NCBI GenBank assembly: GCA_963854835.1
Contig: OY978526.1
Span: 85,612,846-85,676,845, forward strand
Length of the DNA: 64,000 bases
Source: Megamerina dolium
Taxonomy: Eukaryota; Arthropoda; Insecta; Diptera; Megamerinidae
Direction of reading: 5' to 3'
The position numbers and the translations under genes are program-made. Positions 1-15,700 of this stretch are shown here, piece after piece (within the stretch, counting starts at the first letter, position 1; each line of letters begins with the position of its first letter). The notes under the pieces were generated by a model that searched no databases, was not told the DNA's origin, and saw only the letters and a program-made list of their open reading frames with translations.

Positions 1-2090
1 AGTTGAATTTCATTATGGGTTTTCATAGCTAAATCACTGAAAATTGGCACTAAGTATGATATTATAAAAAAAAAAAATAATATTGTTTGCCCTTTGACTG
101 ATATTTTCTGCCCCAATATGTTTTCTTCATTCAACTGCAATTATTCATATATAACTTTCAATACTCTGTGTAGGTATTTACTAAAACAGCAACAACAAGA
201 ACTACAACAAAATACAAAAAATACATAGAAAACTTGAATTTAAGTTTACCAACATCGTCCTTTTGGTATTTATTATTGCTGTAGTTAGTCCCAAAAGTAA
301 CCTTTAACACTTTTTTCGTATATTTATTCCTTTCTCAATATTTCCTCTCGCTCTTTAACATACTCCTCGTTGCGACTAGTTAGAGTTGAATCTCTACAAG
401 TAAGCCTTTTTGTATTTATTCGTTCCCATTTCCCTTTTTCCGAATTTGACATCTTATTGGCATTTCATAGCACAACCATACAAAGACACACACACACACA
501 CAAACATGCATACACACATGTTTTTGTATGGTATTTTCCTTTGTATCATGTATGTTTCAATTTATGCAGATTTTTCATTTACACAAAAATGACTTTTATA
601 ACTTCTTCTCATAACTTTGTCTGCTTTTGCTTTTTGTTTTTTTTTTTTTTTTGTTATAAAACATTTTTCAAACAAATGGGCTCTTACGATGCTTGTGTTT
701 CTGTGTATATATAAATATGTGGAAATGCTTTACAATTGTTTCCCTTAAAAAGTTTTAATTAATATCGATTTTTCATGGAGTTGGAGTAAATTTTATACAA
801 GTTAGTTGTATACTTTTGAGGTTTTTATATAGTTCTATATGAACAAAATGTTGTAAATTTGCGATTGTATGACTGAGCGGGAGTCACTGCATAATGGCAA
901 TATTGGACCATAGAAATATGTACATGTACTAAATAAATCAGCATTAAATATCGATAAGCGACTTAAAATTATTGAGAATTTTGTTTGTATTTTCATTTTA
1001 ATGTTGGTAAAGTATTATATTATTATTTAGATATAAGTAGAAAATATAGATATTCAGTATGAATTCAGCCAAGCTTAATAATACACAGTCGTATGTAGGT
1101 AAATAAATGTATATAATACATATGTAAAAATGTTTATAAAAATATCTTATATAAAAAGATATTCTCACAACTCATACATGCACTTTTAAGTACAACATCA
1201 CAGTAAGAGACAAACATAATCATCATACAAAATACAAAGACCAACGGCTATTTGCAAATACCGAAGGGATGGGAGCGAGATCTGCTATTCCTTCTCAATC
1301 TTCTTTCATATATATGTATATAGTAGGTATTATTAATGTATGTAAGGTATATACATATATATTAACAAAACGTAAGAATATAGAATGCCTTTGGCGAACA
1401 TACTGGATTTTTATGGATGAATATGATATGCATATACTTATGTATGCTATGTAGAAATATGAATAAATAAAAGTAAAAAAATAAATGGAATACAAAGGGA
1501 AATGATTATATTTTGTGTTCATTTCAAGTTTTTCCATTATCTTAGTTTTGCATCATTTCTTTTTTCATTACTCAAATTTTCTTTTTATTTTTTGTTCGTG
1601 TTAATATTTTTTGTTTTACATTTTCTCCCTTGGCAAAATTTTATCAGAATTTCTATTAGAATTATACTTTAATATTCTATTTTCGATTGATTTGTTTTTT
1701 ATTCTGTTCTTTTTCCCCCCATTTTTTTTTTCATATTCTACATACATATATGTAACTATAATACAACCATGTATGCTTACATGAGTGTTTATTTATTTGT
1801 ATTGAAGATCTATAACAACATGTCAAAAACATTGACACACTAAACTATGCATGATAGAATGCATTTGTTGTCTTTGTTAATCCTAATGGATAATGTTTGA
1901 GTGTTTGCACTTGAAAAACATTTTCAAAAATAATTAAAAATAAACAAATCCCCAATAAGCTGGTCACTTATGATGGAAATGTTGTTTGCATAGTTATTTT
2001 CAACTCAGAGTTTATACATACGTATGTACTCATATTAAGCACTTTTGAGTTTAGGCCTTTATCCTATGTGTAATATATATATGATACATA
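1..2090. other. Intronic DNA upstream of the first Dgk-eta exon in the window; no gene seen
   Basis: AT-rich sequence with a CA run near 486-503 and a T run near 628-651. ORFs here are low-complexity and show no recognisable domain. It should be intron of Dgk-eta, since exon 3673-3753 needs upstream exons. Confidence 0.6.
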
Positions 2091-2431
<341 letters not shown>

Positions 2432-2436
2432 TATAG

Positions 2437-3455
2437 AGAAAATACGCCATCTTTTACAGTTGTTCTTCGATAAAGGCGAAAACGCAAGCCAGACAGCTGA
2501 AAATGTGAATAGTGTTTATGGTCCTGATACTGAAACAGCCAATCACGTGCAATTTTGGTTTCGTCGATTTCATTCCGGTAATTTTGATGTCAAAGATGCA
2601 CCACGGGAAGGCCAATTGTCGAAAATATCGATTATATATTGGAAATCGTCGAGTCTGACCATCATGTAAGCACTGTTTCTATTGCCCAGGAGCTAAACCT
2701 TGCACAAAAAACGGGTTGGAACGATTTAAATAAGACTGGATACAAAAACAAGAAGAAGAAGAAGATGTATGGGTGCCACACGAGTTAACCCAAAAAAACC
2801 TCATGGACCGAATTTCCATCTGAGAGTCGTTGATGAATCGCACAATAAAATCGATCCATTTCTGAAGCGGATGGTTACTGGTGATGAAAAGTGGGCCCAC
2901 TTACGACAACGCCAAGCGGAAACGGTCGTGGTCAAGCCAGGATTGATGGTCAGGAAGATTTTGCTATGTGTTTGGTGGCATTGGCAGGGAATCATCTACT
3001 ATGAGCTGCTCCCCTACGGCTGAACTCTTAATTCGGACCTGTACTGTCAACAATTGGACCGTCTGAAGGAAGCAATCACCCAGAAGCGGCATATAGGAGA
3101 GGAATTGTGTTCCATCAGGACAACGCCAGGCCACACACATCGATAGTGTCTCGCCAGAAGCTCTGGGAGCTTGGTTGGGAGGTTCTTGTGCATCCACCTT
3201 ATAGTCCGGACCTGGCACCAAATGATTATTGTCTATGGCGAATGATATTGCTGGTGAAAAATTCGGCTCAAGAGAAACTTGTGAAAATTAGACTGTCCCA
3301 GTTTCTTGTCAATAGGGATGAGGGTTTCTATGAGAGTGGCATTATGAAATTACCTTCAAAATGGCAACAAATTATCGAACAAAACGGCGCATATTTGACT
3401 TAAATCGAATTATTCTTCCTTCAATTTAATGCAAAAATAGTGGATTTCTTTTTAC
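2437..3455 (+). mobile_element. Mariner family 1, copy A; 5' end lost, transposase broken
   Basis: Encodes pieces of a mauritiana-type mariner transposase: [32 protein letters not shown] (first catalytic Asp), [11 protein letters not shown] (second Asp) and [16 protein letters not shown] (third Asp). Frameshifts and stops separate them. The 3' terminal repeat (TGGATTTCTTTTTAC) ends at 3455 before TA. The 5' terminal repeat and the first part of the transposase are gone, replaced by the (TA)n array. A small AAG expansion lies at about 2749-2765 within the coding region. Confidence 0.92.
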
Positions 3456-3672
3456 TAGATCCTTATTTGTGGTGACAACAAGTAAGGTGTGGTTAACCTT
3501 TTCCTAACATATCTTTGTAAATAAATTTTGGGTGGCGCTATTTTTTTTATATATAAGCAATAAATTTATGAAGCGAATACAAAGAAATTTAAAGAAGGAA
3601 AGGAATATTTGACTCACCTCAATGTGTACGTAGCTCTATTAATATATGTTCTCTTTTTATATATATTTGCAG

Positions 3673-3753
3673 TGCGATGTCTTCGATGAGATTGACCTAT
3701 CCGATTTATGTACTGCTGAGTGTAGTATTAAGAACGTAAATCATAGTTTTCAG
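3673..3753 (+). CDS. Dgk-eta (CG34384 ortholog): Dgk-eta exon: PH domain segment
   Basis: An 81-bp exon with acceptor TTTGCAG and donor GTAAGT, phase 0 at both ends. It encodes 27 residues including DEIDLSDLC and KNVNHSFQ, the middle of the PH domain, which continues directly into VITPTRS of the next exon. It is too short to stand out as an ORF. Mariner relics lie within 220 bp upstream (ends 3455) and 420 bp downstream (starts 4172). Confidence 0.9.
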
Positions 3754-6700
3754 GTAAGTGATCAGAGTGATTCATCGTCTATGAGTATGCCACCTTAAAA
3801 AAATCTAGTTTCCAAATCAGCAACGTACTAAATAAATAATCCATCGATTATTCAAATTCAAATCGTCAATGCAACCATAGGTTTGAAATGAATTTTAGGT
3901 CTCCGAAATGGCACGAGGAATAATTTTCTGAAAGAGATTCCATCCATTATGACAAAATTATATCTCTTACGGTATTGTTGTGTATGTGTGAAATTTTTGT
4001 ACTAGCCCATAACGAAAAGCAATATTGTTGCAAAAATATTTTCTGTCATTTTCCAAGAAATTTTTTTGGAATCTTTTCCGTGGAATTGAAATTATAAAAA
4101 AAAATTGTTGACTGTAACAATTTTACCTTAAATTTCTATGAATCACATACAAAGCAGAAACCCTTAAACACTGTGTGAATTAAAAGCCTGCATTTTTAGT
4201 GCTCAAAAATCATTTATTTTCAAAAATACGATAAAAAACATATCATTCAAAGTATTGTCCATCAGAAACTATGACATTTCCCCATCTTTCTGGAAAGGTA
4301 TGGATTCCATACCGAAAGAACTTCGCTGGGTTGGTGGCCAAAAACGAATCGAGCCAATTTTTTATTTACTAAGGGCTTTCTGCATGGACCGGAACAAGTG
4401 GTAATCTGAAAGCGCCAGCTCTGGGCTATAAGGCAGGTGGAGTAAAACTTCCCTTTAAGCAAGATAGTTTTTGAAAGCAATAGCACTGTGTGGCCGTACG
4501 TTGTCTTGGTGTAAAATTACCGACTCGTGACTGGTCGCATATTCTGGCCGTTTTTCAATCATTGCTCTCTTCAGCCGCATCAATTGCTCTCTCGTAATAG
4601 TTCGACTTGGTTCTAGTAGCTCATAATGGATCACACCGTTCTGATTCCACCAAATACAGAGCATTACCTTAGCGCCATGAATATTTGCCTTTGGCGTCGA
4701 TTCGGTTGGTTGGCCAAACTTGACATATAATTTTTTGCGCTTGAGATTGTCTTAATATGTACATTTTTCATCGCCCGTTACCATTCGATGCAAAAACCCT
4801 TTGTTTTTGTGTCTTTCAAGCTGCATTTCGCCTTTCAACGTCTCTTGGCTTCAAATCAATTTCAAATCTTTTGGATAAACCCCATTACTTTTAAATGCTT
4901 CATGAAGGTTGAGAGGTCTTCTCCTAATGATTCTGCATGGTCTTCTTGTTTGTTGGCATGAGTCTTGGTCGAGTAATGTCTCCAAATTCTCGTCTTCAAA
5001 CTATTTCGGCTATACAGAACGTTTTTTGTCTTTCAAAATCATCGTTTTTTTAAACGCACAAACTACTCCTTACACTGTGCATTGAATAGAGAATTATCGC
5101 CATACAATTCCACAAGCAAACAATGACTTTCAGCCACACTTTTCTTTGCAAAAAAAGTAATTTAACAAAACTTCCCGCAAATGCTGTTTTTTAGCAATCT
5201 CTCAAAATTTTCCATCGTGAAAAAACAATATGATGTCCACAATCAAATTGAAAAATCTAGATTGATTTCAACAGCAGGTGGATAAACATTTAAAATGACA
5301 TTTAGGACAATGATGTGCGACATCGCACTTTCGTGTGGCACTATGTAACGTAAAAAGCCGGTTACTAATTCACACACTCAATATTAAATAGCTTATCACT
5401 TATCTAAAACTTATCTAAAAATAGTTTGCAACTTTAGCCAGAGATTTAATGAGAAGTAGGTACTTGCTGGTAGAATTAATTAGAATTTTGCTTCATAGAA
5501 TATTAAAAAAAAAATCCATAAATATTGTTCACATAAATGTCAAAATGCATTGATTTCGTGGCATAATTTCTCCATAAATGTGCCATAATTATATTTTTCA
5601 GCACTAAGTAACAGTTTCGATGTTTTGCTGAGAATATATGAATTTGCTTCTATGCACCTGCAAATTGTATATAATTACAACACGCAAAATAAAAATATTT
5701 TTTTATATTTTCTTACTAAATAATGCATAATATACATGAATAAACAATGAGATATTTCTCAAGGACACTTTTATACATTTCACTTCTCCCATCACTTTGT
5801 ACGAACATGCACGCGTGCAATATCTCACCATTCAGTCGGGAAATCATCAACGTGCTATTATATATTTATTACTGTTGTTGTTGTTGTGCAAATTATTCTC
5901 GCACAGTGTATTGAAAACAATGAAATATCCTGACAAACAAAACTTCAAACAGAGAAAAAAAAAAATTTTTTTTTAATTAAACATAAGAATTACACAATCA
6001 TTGAAAACAATTATTATTATCTTTTGAATAATTATTAAAGCATCGTTATTATTCAGACATAGTTAACTTGAAGAATTTGTTTTTTTTTTTTGTAGAAAAT
6101 GAATCGTCGTAACAAGCAAGCATCTCAGATTACTTTATTTTAATTGAAATGACATTTGGCATTGATTTTCTAACATTAATACTCGTAAATACTTAGTACA
6201 TAAATAAAGCATTTGCAGTAATCAAATTGATTGATTGTTGATTATTGTCAATTTCCACATATAAAGTACATAAATACATACGATACATACGCATATGCAT
6301 GCTATACATATATGTGTTATCCTGTTTGATTGTGTTTAGTAGAGAATCGAAAAGCCAATATCTTATATTTAATATGATATTCTTGCTGCTTGTCATTTTT
6401 ATTTGTGCAAAAACCGAAACATACGATTTTTATCATTTCGCCCTGCAGTCAATTGACTATCAACGTGTAGATTACATAAATACGTATGTACATACGTATT
6501 TATGTAATACCCATGGTATTAGGTAATAAATGCAAAATGAATTTAACTGGAAATTCATCCGAAACCAATATGATATGTACAAATATGAAATCAATAAAAT
6601 TGTTTTCCTTTTGGTTATTGCGTTGTAATTAAGATTTCCAGAATTCCAGCATAAGCATTTCTAAGAATTCCTAATAATGTGACTATCATTGCATATTAGT

Positions 6701-9700
6701 ACTTACATATGCTTGCATATACTCAAATTAATAAGATTTTTTTTAACTTTCACTTTTAATTTTAAATTACTTACTTACTTATGTGGCCATAACAACCGAA
6801 TATCGATTTAGGCCAAATATAACATGCTCTGTTCTTCGCTAGCTGGCGCCATTTACATATTCCAAGCGCCGTCAGGTTCTCCAGTACTTGGTTTTTCCAC
6901 TGGAGGTTTGGCCTTCCTCTTCTGCGTCATCCTCCAGCGGGTTCCGAATATAACACCTTCTTAGCTGGAGCGTGTTCTTTCATTCGCTCGACATGACCTA
7001 ACTAGCGCAGCCGCTGGATTTTGATGCGCTTTACTATGTCAATATCGGCATAAAGCTCGTACAGCTTATGGTTGTACCTTATTCGTTACTCGCCACCAAC
7101 AAAAATAGGTCCAAAGGTCTTGCGTAGGACTTTTCTCTCGAAAACTCCAAGCATTCGCTCATCCGACGTGGAAATTGTCCAGGCTTAAGCGCCATATGTA
7201 CGGACAGGCATGATGAGAGACTTGTAGAGTGTAGTTTACGTTCTTCGAGAGAGAGAGCTCGACTTCTCAATTGCTTACTTAGCCCAAAGTGGCACCTGTT
7301 AGCAAGAGTGATCCTTCTCAATATCTCCAGCCTGACGTAATTACTGCTGTTAATGCTGGTTCTAAGATAGACAAAGTCTCTTATTACTTCTAAAGCAACT
7401 CTCTTATCAACAGTGACGTGCTGTCCAAGACGCCGGGACTCTTTGTTTGTAGACACTACGTACTTCGTCTTGCCCTCGTTGACCGTAAGGCCCATTCGAC
7501 GTGACTCTTGTTTCTATTCAGATAATGCTGCACTGACTGCTCGCGAGTTGATACCGATTATGCCAATATCGTCGGCATACGCCAGCAGCATGACACTTTT
7601 GTTGAAGATAGTGCCATTACGTCGTACATCTGCAGCTCATATTATTTTCTCCATAATAAGATTGAAGAAGTCGCACGATAACGAATCACCTTGTCTGAAA
7701 TCCCGTTCGGTATTAGACGGAGGGGAGAGGTTCTTCCCAATTTTCACTGCACAACGGGAGTTATGCAGTGTCATTCTACAAAGTCGAATGAGCTTTGCCG
7801 GAATACAGAACTCAGACATTGTTACGTAGAGGTAATCCCTTACCATACTGTCGGCTTTAGAATCAACAATTAGTTGGTGTGTGTCGATCTCCAGGATTTG
7901 GCGCAGTGTGAAAATTTGGTCGATGGTGGTTTTACCAGGTCTGAAGCCACACTGATAAGGTCAAATCAGGTTGTTAAGGATAGGCTTCCATCTTTCACAC
8001 AATACGCACGATAAGACCTTGTATGCGATGCTCAGGAGACTTATTCCACGGTAGTTGGCGCAAATTGTGGGGTCTCCCTTTTTATGTACGGGACAGAGAA
8101 CACTAAGCCTTCAATCATCAGCATGCTTTCACCCGACCATATTCTGCTTATGAGCTGGTGCATGCAGGCGAGCAGCTCATCGCCTTCGGTCTTAAACAAC
8201 TCGACAGGCAGGTCATCAGCACCTGCAGCTTTGTTATTCTTCAGCCTTAAAATGGCCGTTTCAACTTCATCATAGTCGGATGGGGGAACATCAACACCAT
8301 CATCTGTAATTGCGGAATCGAGCAATCTCCTCCACTGGCGAAATTGGTCGTAGAATCGCCATTCAGTAATTTTAAATTGATAAAATTGTCCTTTCTTATT
8401 GTATATTGGGCACACTTAATTTCAAAAAATTTTAATTATAATTTCATATATTTCAATATTCAAATTTAAATTATTTCAATTACTTGTACTCGAACTTAAA
8501 TAATATATTTGAAGTAGATATAGTAATAAATACGTAAATGCTAGATGTTTCATTGGCATATTTCGTCAACATGCTTACACAACATGTTGAGGCTACATGA
8601 CACTACCTAAACGAGAGACTAGCGACAAATTGAAACAAATTGAGAAACAAGAGAGAGAAACAGCAATAATCCATACTTTGAGTAGTACACAGAGGAATAA
8701 TGTTTATTGAAGGCAGGCAAATGCAAATTCAACATATTGAGAGACTAGATTTAGAGACGAAGATAACAGAGATGTTGCTTCAAAGAGGGTCTTCAAGATT
8801 TTAGAGACAATTGCTTATAAGAAATTAAGAAATTAATCTATTTAATTAGATTAATTCTTTTTTACTACTGGGTGCTTCAAAAGGTAACAAGTACATATAA
8901 ATAAGCTAAATTACCTAATTATTTTGGTAGTGTTGTTGAATCAGTATAGCCATCAACTCAAGCAACATTACAGAATGACAGTAAATAAACAGCATTGATA
9001 ACAAATAAGAAAAACCGCATAAAAGAGAAAATAATAGAAGGTGGGGTGAGAAAAATAGGAGGAAAAAAAAAAACTAGGAATAAATCGCACATAAAACACA
9101 GACACACTTATACAAACGTATATATGTAAATATGGATATTCTCATCAAAGGCTGTACGTTGATGGTTCGACATGATTTCCTTCTCATCGTTCGTTGCTCG
9201 TTGCTCGTTGCTCATTGAATAAATACGCTAATTTTTCGCATCAGAACCTGTGCATTCGTGTGTAAGACTTTTAATATTTAAATTTTCTGTTGTTGCTTTC
9301 AAATCTTATTTATTTATGTAATTTTCTATACAGGTGAGGCATGGCAACAATGGTTGTAGTTTTAATATGATGCTTTTGTTTAGCGCTATAGCTGTATATA
9401 TTGTATATAATTTACAATTTAACCGCAAGTAGTAGTAATACATCATAACAATAACAACTACCTTATTATTTGAATTAGATGCAACGAAAGTAGATAAAGG
9501 TAATCATACACCATCATATAAAGTACAAGTATTTATATCATGGTGAAATCTGCAGGATTTCAATAAGCGATGATGAATCTTTAGTAATTCCTTCATATAT
9601 TCATCCAACGAAATATAGCCTCAAGTTAAAATATAACATCCATCTGAGTAATGCTATTTGTTTGTTGCTTTTTCGAGGTCAAATATCTCAAAAAGAAGAT

Positions 9701-12700
9701 CTTCAAACCTTATCGACAAAGAATTGCTTCTTTATGGATATATTATCTATAATCTTACTTGCATAACTTGTAAATTTACAACAATAGTTTGTGTTCATTG
9801 TTAAAGAGCCATTGAGTTTGCGTATTTATTGTAAACCCGCCAAAATAGTCCATTAAGCTTTTGGGCAAACCAGCATCGTATTAGATGCATAATTGAAAGA
9901 AACTAAAATTTGCTCGATTTCTTATACAAATTATTTTTTTTACCCCCATCCCATCTTCTTTTTCTTCCATAATCGCAAAAGCTAAGCATTGAAAACTACT
10001 TCTCGATTATTATCTTTATACATTTGGTAATTAAGAACTTTGTTGTGCAAATTGCACGTACAACTATGAATCTTATGTTACCTTACAGTTTAATACAATA
10101 TAATATAATGTTTAGTAAAAAGAAATCCATTATTTTTTCATTAAATTCAAAGTTTTATTTAGCATAGTTAGAATGATCCGATTTAGATCAAATATGTACC
10201 GTTTTGTCCGATAACTTGTTGCCATTTTGAAGGTAATTTTATAATGCCACTCTCATAGAAACCATCATCCCTATTGGCAAAAAACTGGGACAGTCGATTT
10301 TCACAAGCTTCTCTTGAGGAGAATTTTTCACCAGCAAAATCATTCGCCATAGACAGGAACAGGTAGTAATCACTTGGTACCAGGTCCGGACTATAAGGTG
10401 GATGCATAAGAACCTCCCAACCAAGCTCCCGGAGCTTCTGGCGAGTCACTATCGATGTGTGTGGCCTGGCGTTGTCCTAATGGAACACAATTCCTCTCCT
10501 ATTGGCCAAAGCTGGCCGCTTCTGGGCGATTGCTTCCTTCAGACGGTTCAATTATTGAGTGTAGAGGTTCCAATAAGGAGTTTGGCCGTAGGGGAGCAAC
10601 TCATAATAGATGATGCCCTGCCAATCCCACAAAACACATAGCAAAACCTTCCTGACCGTCAGTCCTGGCTTGGCCACCGTTTGCGCCGGCTCACCGCGAT
10701 TCGACCACAACCGTTTTTGCTTGACGTTGTCGTAAGTGACCCACTTTTCATCACCAGTTGCGATCGAGCAGCGATTCGCAGATGGAAATTCGGTTCATGA
10801 GGTTTTTTTTGCGTTAACTCGTATGGCACCCATACATCGAGCTTCAGTTTTGTATCCAGCCTTATTTAAATTGTTCCAAACGGTTTTTTGTGCAATGCTT
10901 AGCTCGTGGGCAATAGAAACAGTGCTTACATGATGGTCAGACTCGACGATTTCCAATATATAATTGATATTTTCAACAGCGTGGTGCATCTTTGACATCA
11001 AAATTATCGGAACGGAATCGACAAAACCACAATTGCACGTGATTGGCTGTTACAGTATCAGGACCATAAACACTATTCACATTTTCAACCATCTGGCTTA
11101 CGTCTTCGCCTTTATCGAAGAAAAACTGTAATATATGGCGTATTTTCTCTTTACCGGTGTCCATCTTTGACGCGTGCTCAAACAATACTGAGTCAAGCAA
11201 TCACAAAACTGCCGGAAAAGTTTATTTAGTACGAAATCCTATCCCGATCGCACTTATACAACGCGAGATACAGATTACTAAAGCCATCTATTGCAAAAAT
11301 AATGGATTACTTTTTACTACACCTGATATAACAAAAATGTAGATAGTAATGAGTAAGAATTTTGTTCAAAGGATATATTTCACATTAAGTAGATAGTATG
11401 AGCAAAAGTTTGACTATGATGTGTGTGAGTGTGTATGTGTGTTTTTGTTGTTGTTGTTGTTGTTGTTGTACGAGTAGAAAACTTTTTTCTCTCCTTTGCG
11501 ATTGATTGTCGGTTAGTTTGTTGAACAAAACTTTATGTTCTATTCTTGATTTACAATGTGACATGTTTAAGTGACCTTTAAAATACAAATAAATAACGCT
11601 CACTGTCTTTTCGATTAATGAAATGTTCTTGTAAAGCAAATCTATACGCACTTGAAGTTTTTGAGATTCTATTGTAATATGATTTTACAATGACTATAGC
11701 AAAAAAAACAGAAAAAAAGCATGGCAATTTAATTTCAATTAAATAATGTTGGTCCATGTACATATATATTCTTTCTTTTTTTTTTCTATAAACGTTGTTA
11801 TGGATATTGTAATAAAAACAAAACTCATATAGCAACGCATCATCATGTTTTGGAAAATCAGCTCAGCTACAGATTGACACATCGCATATACATTACGTAC
11901 ACCATTAATATGCGATTATCATCACTCCATATTACGAATATTGAATTTTTCACGAAATCATTGATGCTTTAGGTGTGTAAAATTGCAAAAAAGTGTATGT
12001 AATAAAGTTTCAAAAACTTTGTGGTGCTATGGTGAATATTTAATATGCACATAATGAAATGTGTTTTAAGTACTTGCTCAACTCAATCACACACACACAC
12101 ACACGCACCCTTATATTGTGCCTTACATACAGGTAAGGTATAATATGTGCTAGTTTTATTGTGTTATTTTTCAATGACCATTGACACATAAATGATACTT
12201 ATGTACATTCACATATACCTCATCTAAGTATATGTAAATAGCCTCAATATGAATTGCTTACTTAGTTAATTAAAACTGAAACACTCAAAAGCATTCAATA
12301 CGAATACCATAGCATATGATTGATATGTTTGAATTCATTTACATATGTACATAGTACAAAGAACCAACCAACCAACCAACCAGCCACACCCTTCACTAAT
12401 TTAACGAACGATAAAGTAGTACTTGAAAAATCGTATTGGTTAAATGATTTATGTTTTTGTGTGTGTGTGTTTTTTTTTGTTGCCACATTCAGTGTGAAAA
12501 CTTTGTTAACTTTGACCGTGAACTTTGTAATTTTCATAGGCTCATAATACTGTAGAAAATCATTCCGATTGTCTTTAAGCTATATTATTAAGCATTAGGT
12601 ATGGCAACAAAAATCTAAATAATTATTACAATCCAACCATAAGTACTTACAAGTAAAAAAAACTAAAAAGATTGTATAGAAAACTTTTGGCAATAAAAAT

Positions 12701-15700
12701 TAGGTACTTTACTGTGCTGCTCTGAGGGTACAGTCATAATGTTTCACAGATTATTATTATAAGGAGTGCTCTTTCCTCAAAATACACCGCTAATTTTACA
12801 ACGATTTTGTATTAATATATATATTTTAGGGATTAACCGAATCAGACCACTATTATCGAGGTCCCTTTTCATCCCTCAAATCTGTGTTAGGTGCTTGTTT
12901 GGTTACAGAATTCTTCTAAGTTCCTTCCGCGTAAGCATATCTTTGTGAGGTATGTTCCACATTTCGAGGTCGTCAATAAATTGTCGATCCAATGTGGACA
13001 TCTATCTGCTTGGCAATGCAGAACACTGACACACTATATGCGCCGCTGTCTCTGCCTCTTCTATGCATAATCTGCACATCTTGCTTAGGTGGTACCTGAA
13101 TTTCCTATGCCCAGTTATTAATGCAGCCAACCAGCTCAGAGTTAACCATCCTAGACTGAGAACTTTATGCCCGATTCACTGCCCCTTGATAGCCTCAACG
13201 AGGCCTTTGCCTGTCTACAAGTGGACAACCTCTCCCATCTCCAGAGTCGGAGTTTGCTTATCCAATCTTCGACCTTTGCCTTCAGTGTAACGTTCTTAAG
13301 TGGAACTATGTACTGGATTCGGCCGATTTGTGTATTAATAACACTGTGACGCAGTATTTGTGGGGGTGAAATAATAAAACTTTTTGCCAAACTTTTTTTG
13401 CTCAGGCCAAAGTTCGTTTTTATGGTCATATTAAATTTAACAATTTGTTGCCTGACTGCTTTTAGAATAAGTGCGAAAAAAGTGTTAAAATTCATATCAG
13501 AGTGAAATATGTTGCTTGGAAACATATAGTACAATTTTATAGGGAATAATTTTGTAGAACATTTTAATCCGTTAGCTCTCTCACGAAAGGGTCATTTAGA
13601 CTCAATTTTTGAAAAGTCGAAAAAAATGGCATTTAAAAGGTCGCTAGAGGGTTAAAATGTTCTAGAAAATTATTTGCTGGAAAATTTTGCTAGGGGTCTT
13701 CTCATACAAAATCTTTATACAATGAACGTAAAAGTCCACAGAAAATAAAACACAAATATGTCCCCTATGCAAATATGCAACTTTTTGGGCATTCTTTATA
13801 ATTCGCTCATAAATATAACACCAATTATTTTCGAGGATGATCGTTCGGCGCTTGGGACATCATATCGCAGTCATTGCTGTCATCAGAAACTGAGTTACAC
13901 ATGATGTCCATGATGTGACTCCACTGCTCCACTCTTCACGTTCAAAATTTACTTTCGCTGTGCCTCGGCTAAATTTCTTTCAATCGCAAGATGCTACTTT
14001 AATAACTCTCAAATTGTGTCAGAGTGTAATTTTTCGTAATATTACGATGCCTACTTTAGCTCTCTACGAAACAAATAAAACTAAAAATACTTTACTATTT
14101 TTGTCAAAAATGTATTCAATGTGTTGACGACGATTTATTATCGAATTTTCTTACAAATTAAATAATTATGCGGAGAATATTAGTGCAAAATGCAAAGAGG
14201 TTACATTCGCTGAATAGAATACAAGCTCGCTTCGGTTCTGGTTGTGGTTTACGTGAAATTTTAGCCGAAAAAATTCCCGCTGAACAAGAACGCATTAAGG
14301 AGTTTCGAAAGGAGCATGACAACACGAAAATCTGCGAAGTAACTATTGGTATGATGTACAATGGAATGCGTGACATTCCAGCTCTTGTCACCGAAACCTC
14401 TGTATTAGATGACGAAGAAGGTATCCGTTTTCGTGGTCTCACCATACCAGAGGTACGCGAAGCATTGCCACGATTGGATTGTGAGCCATTGCCGGAAGGT
14501 TTATTTTGGCTATTGCTGACTGGTGATGTACCAAATGAGAAAAATGTTGAAGCATTATCGGCTGAATGGGCCGATCGATCAACGATACCTGAATTTATTG
14601 AGGACATGTTGGACAATATGCCAAAAACTCTGCATCCTATGGCGCAATTCTCATGCGCCATCACTGCACTTAGTCATGACAGCAAATTTCAGAAAGCCTT
14701 CAACAGTGGCGTATCACGAACGAAATACTGGGAGTCCACTTATGAGGATTGCATGGATTTAATAGCGAAGGAAATTGCCATCGCCGCTATCATCTATACG
14801 AATACATTTCATGATAAGAATCGCGGTAGTCGCTGTCTGGACCCTTGTTTGGATTGGACCGGCAACCTAATGAATATGATGGGCTTCGATAATGAAGAAT
14901 TCACTGAGCTGATGCGTCTCTACATTACCGTTCACAGCGACCATGAGGGTGGTAATGTTTGCGCGCATACCACACACTTAGTGGGCTCCACATTAAGTGA
15001 TCCATATCTTTCATTTGCTGCTGGCTTGAATGGATTGGCTGGTCCACGGCATGGTTTGGCCACTCAGGAATCATTAGTTTTTATGAAAAAGTTGCAAAGT
15101 AAATTGGGCAAAGATATATCAGCCGAGAAGCTGAAAGAGTACATTGTGAAGGTGTTGAAATCGGGTCAAGTCGTACCAGGTTTTGGACATGCTGTGCTAG
15201 ATAAAACAGATCCACGTTTCGATGTTTTGCACGAATTCGCTATGGAGCATTTGCCAGACAATGACATGCTTCAACTATTGTGTGTCTTACTGGAGGTTGT
15301 GCCACCAATACTAAGTGAAACGGGTAAAGTGAAACGTCCTTGGCCAAATGTTGATGCGCACTCCGGAATTGTACTACACCATTATGGTTTGACTGAAATG
15401 AATTTCTACACTGTACTCTTTGGTGTCTCTCGTGCGCTTGGTGTCTTGGCATCACTTATTTGGGATCGTGCTCTCGGTCAACACATCGAACGACCAAGAT
15501 CATATTCCACTGATGCACTTATTGAAATGGTATCCGCGAAATGTGAGGATTCATAATATCAATGTTTAATAAATGTAATATAATATATAATATTTGATAA
15601 ATGCCTATTATTACCTATTACATAGTACTTTGGCATTGTATGTCTGACGAGTATCTGTTGTTGTCAGAAGAAGAAGAAGAAGAATTTCGTAATTACGTAC

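Noticed and set aside
370..714. 114-codon ORF near the window start
   Set aside because: Phe/His-rich translation of CA and T runs; no start context or domain.
10115..11317. An active mariner
   Set aside because: Ends and TA flanks are good, but frameshifts and a nonsense change in the second catalytic motif inactivate the transposase.
14158..14664. 168-codon minus-strand ORF
   Set aside because: Antisense to the citrate synthase frame and without domain similarity.
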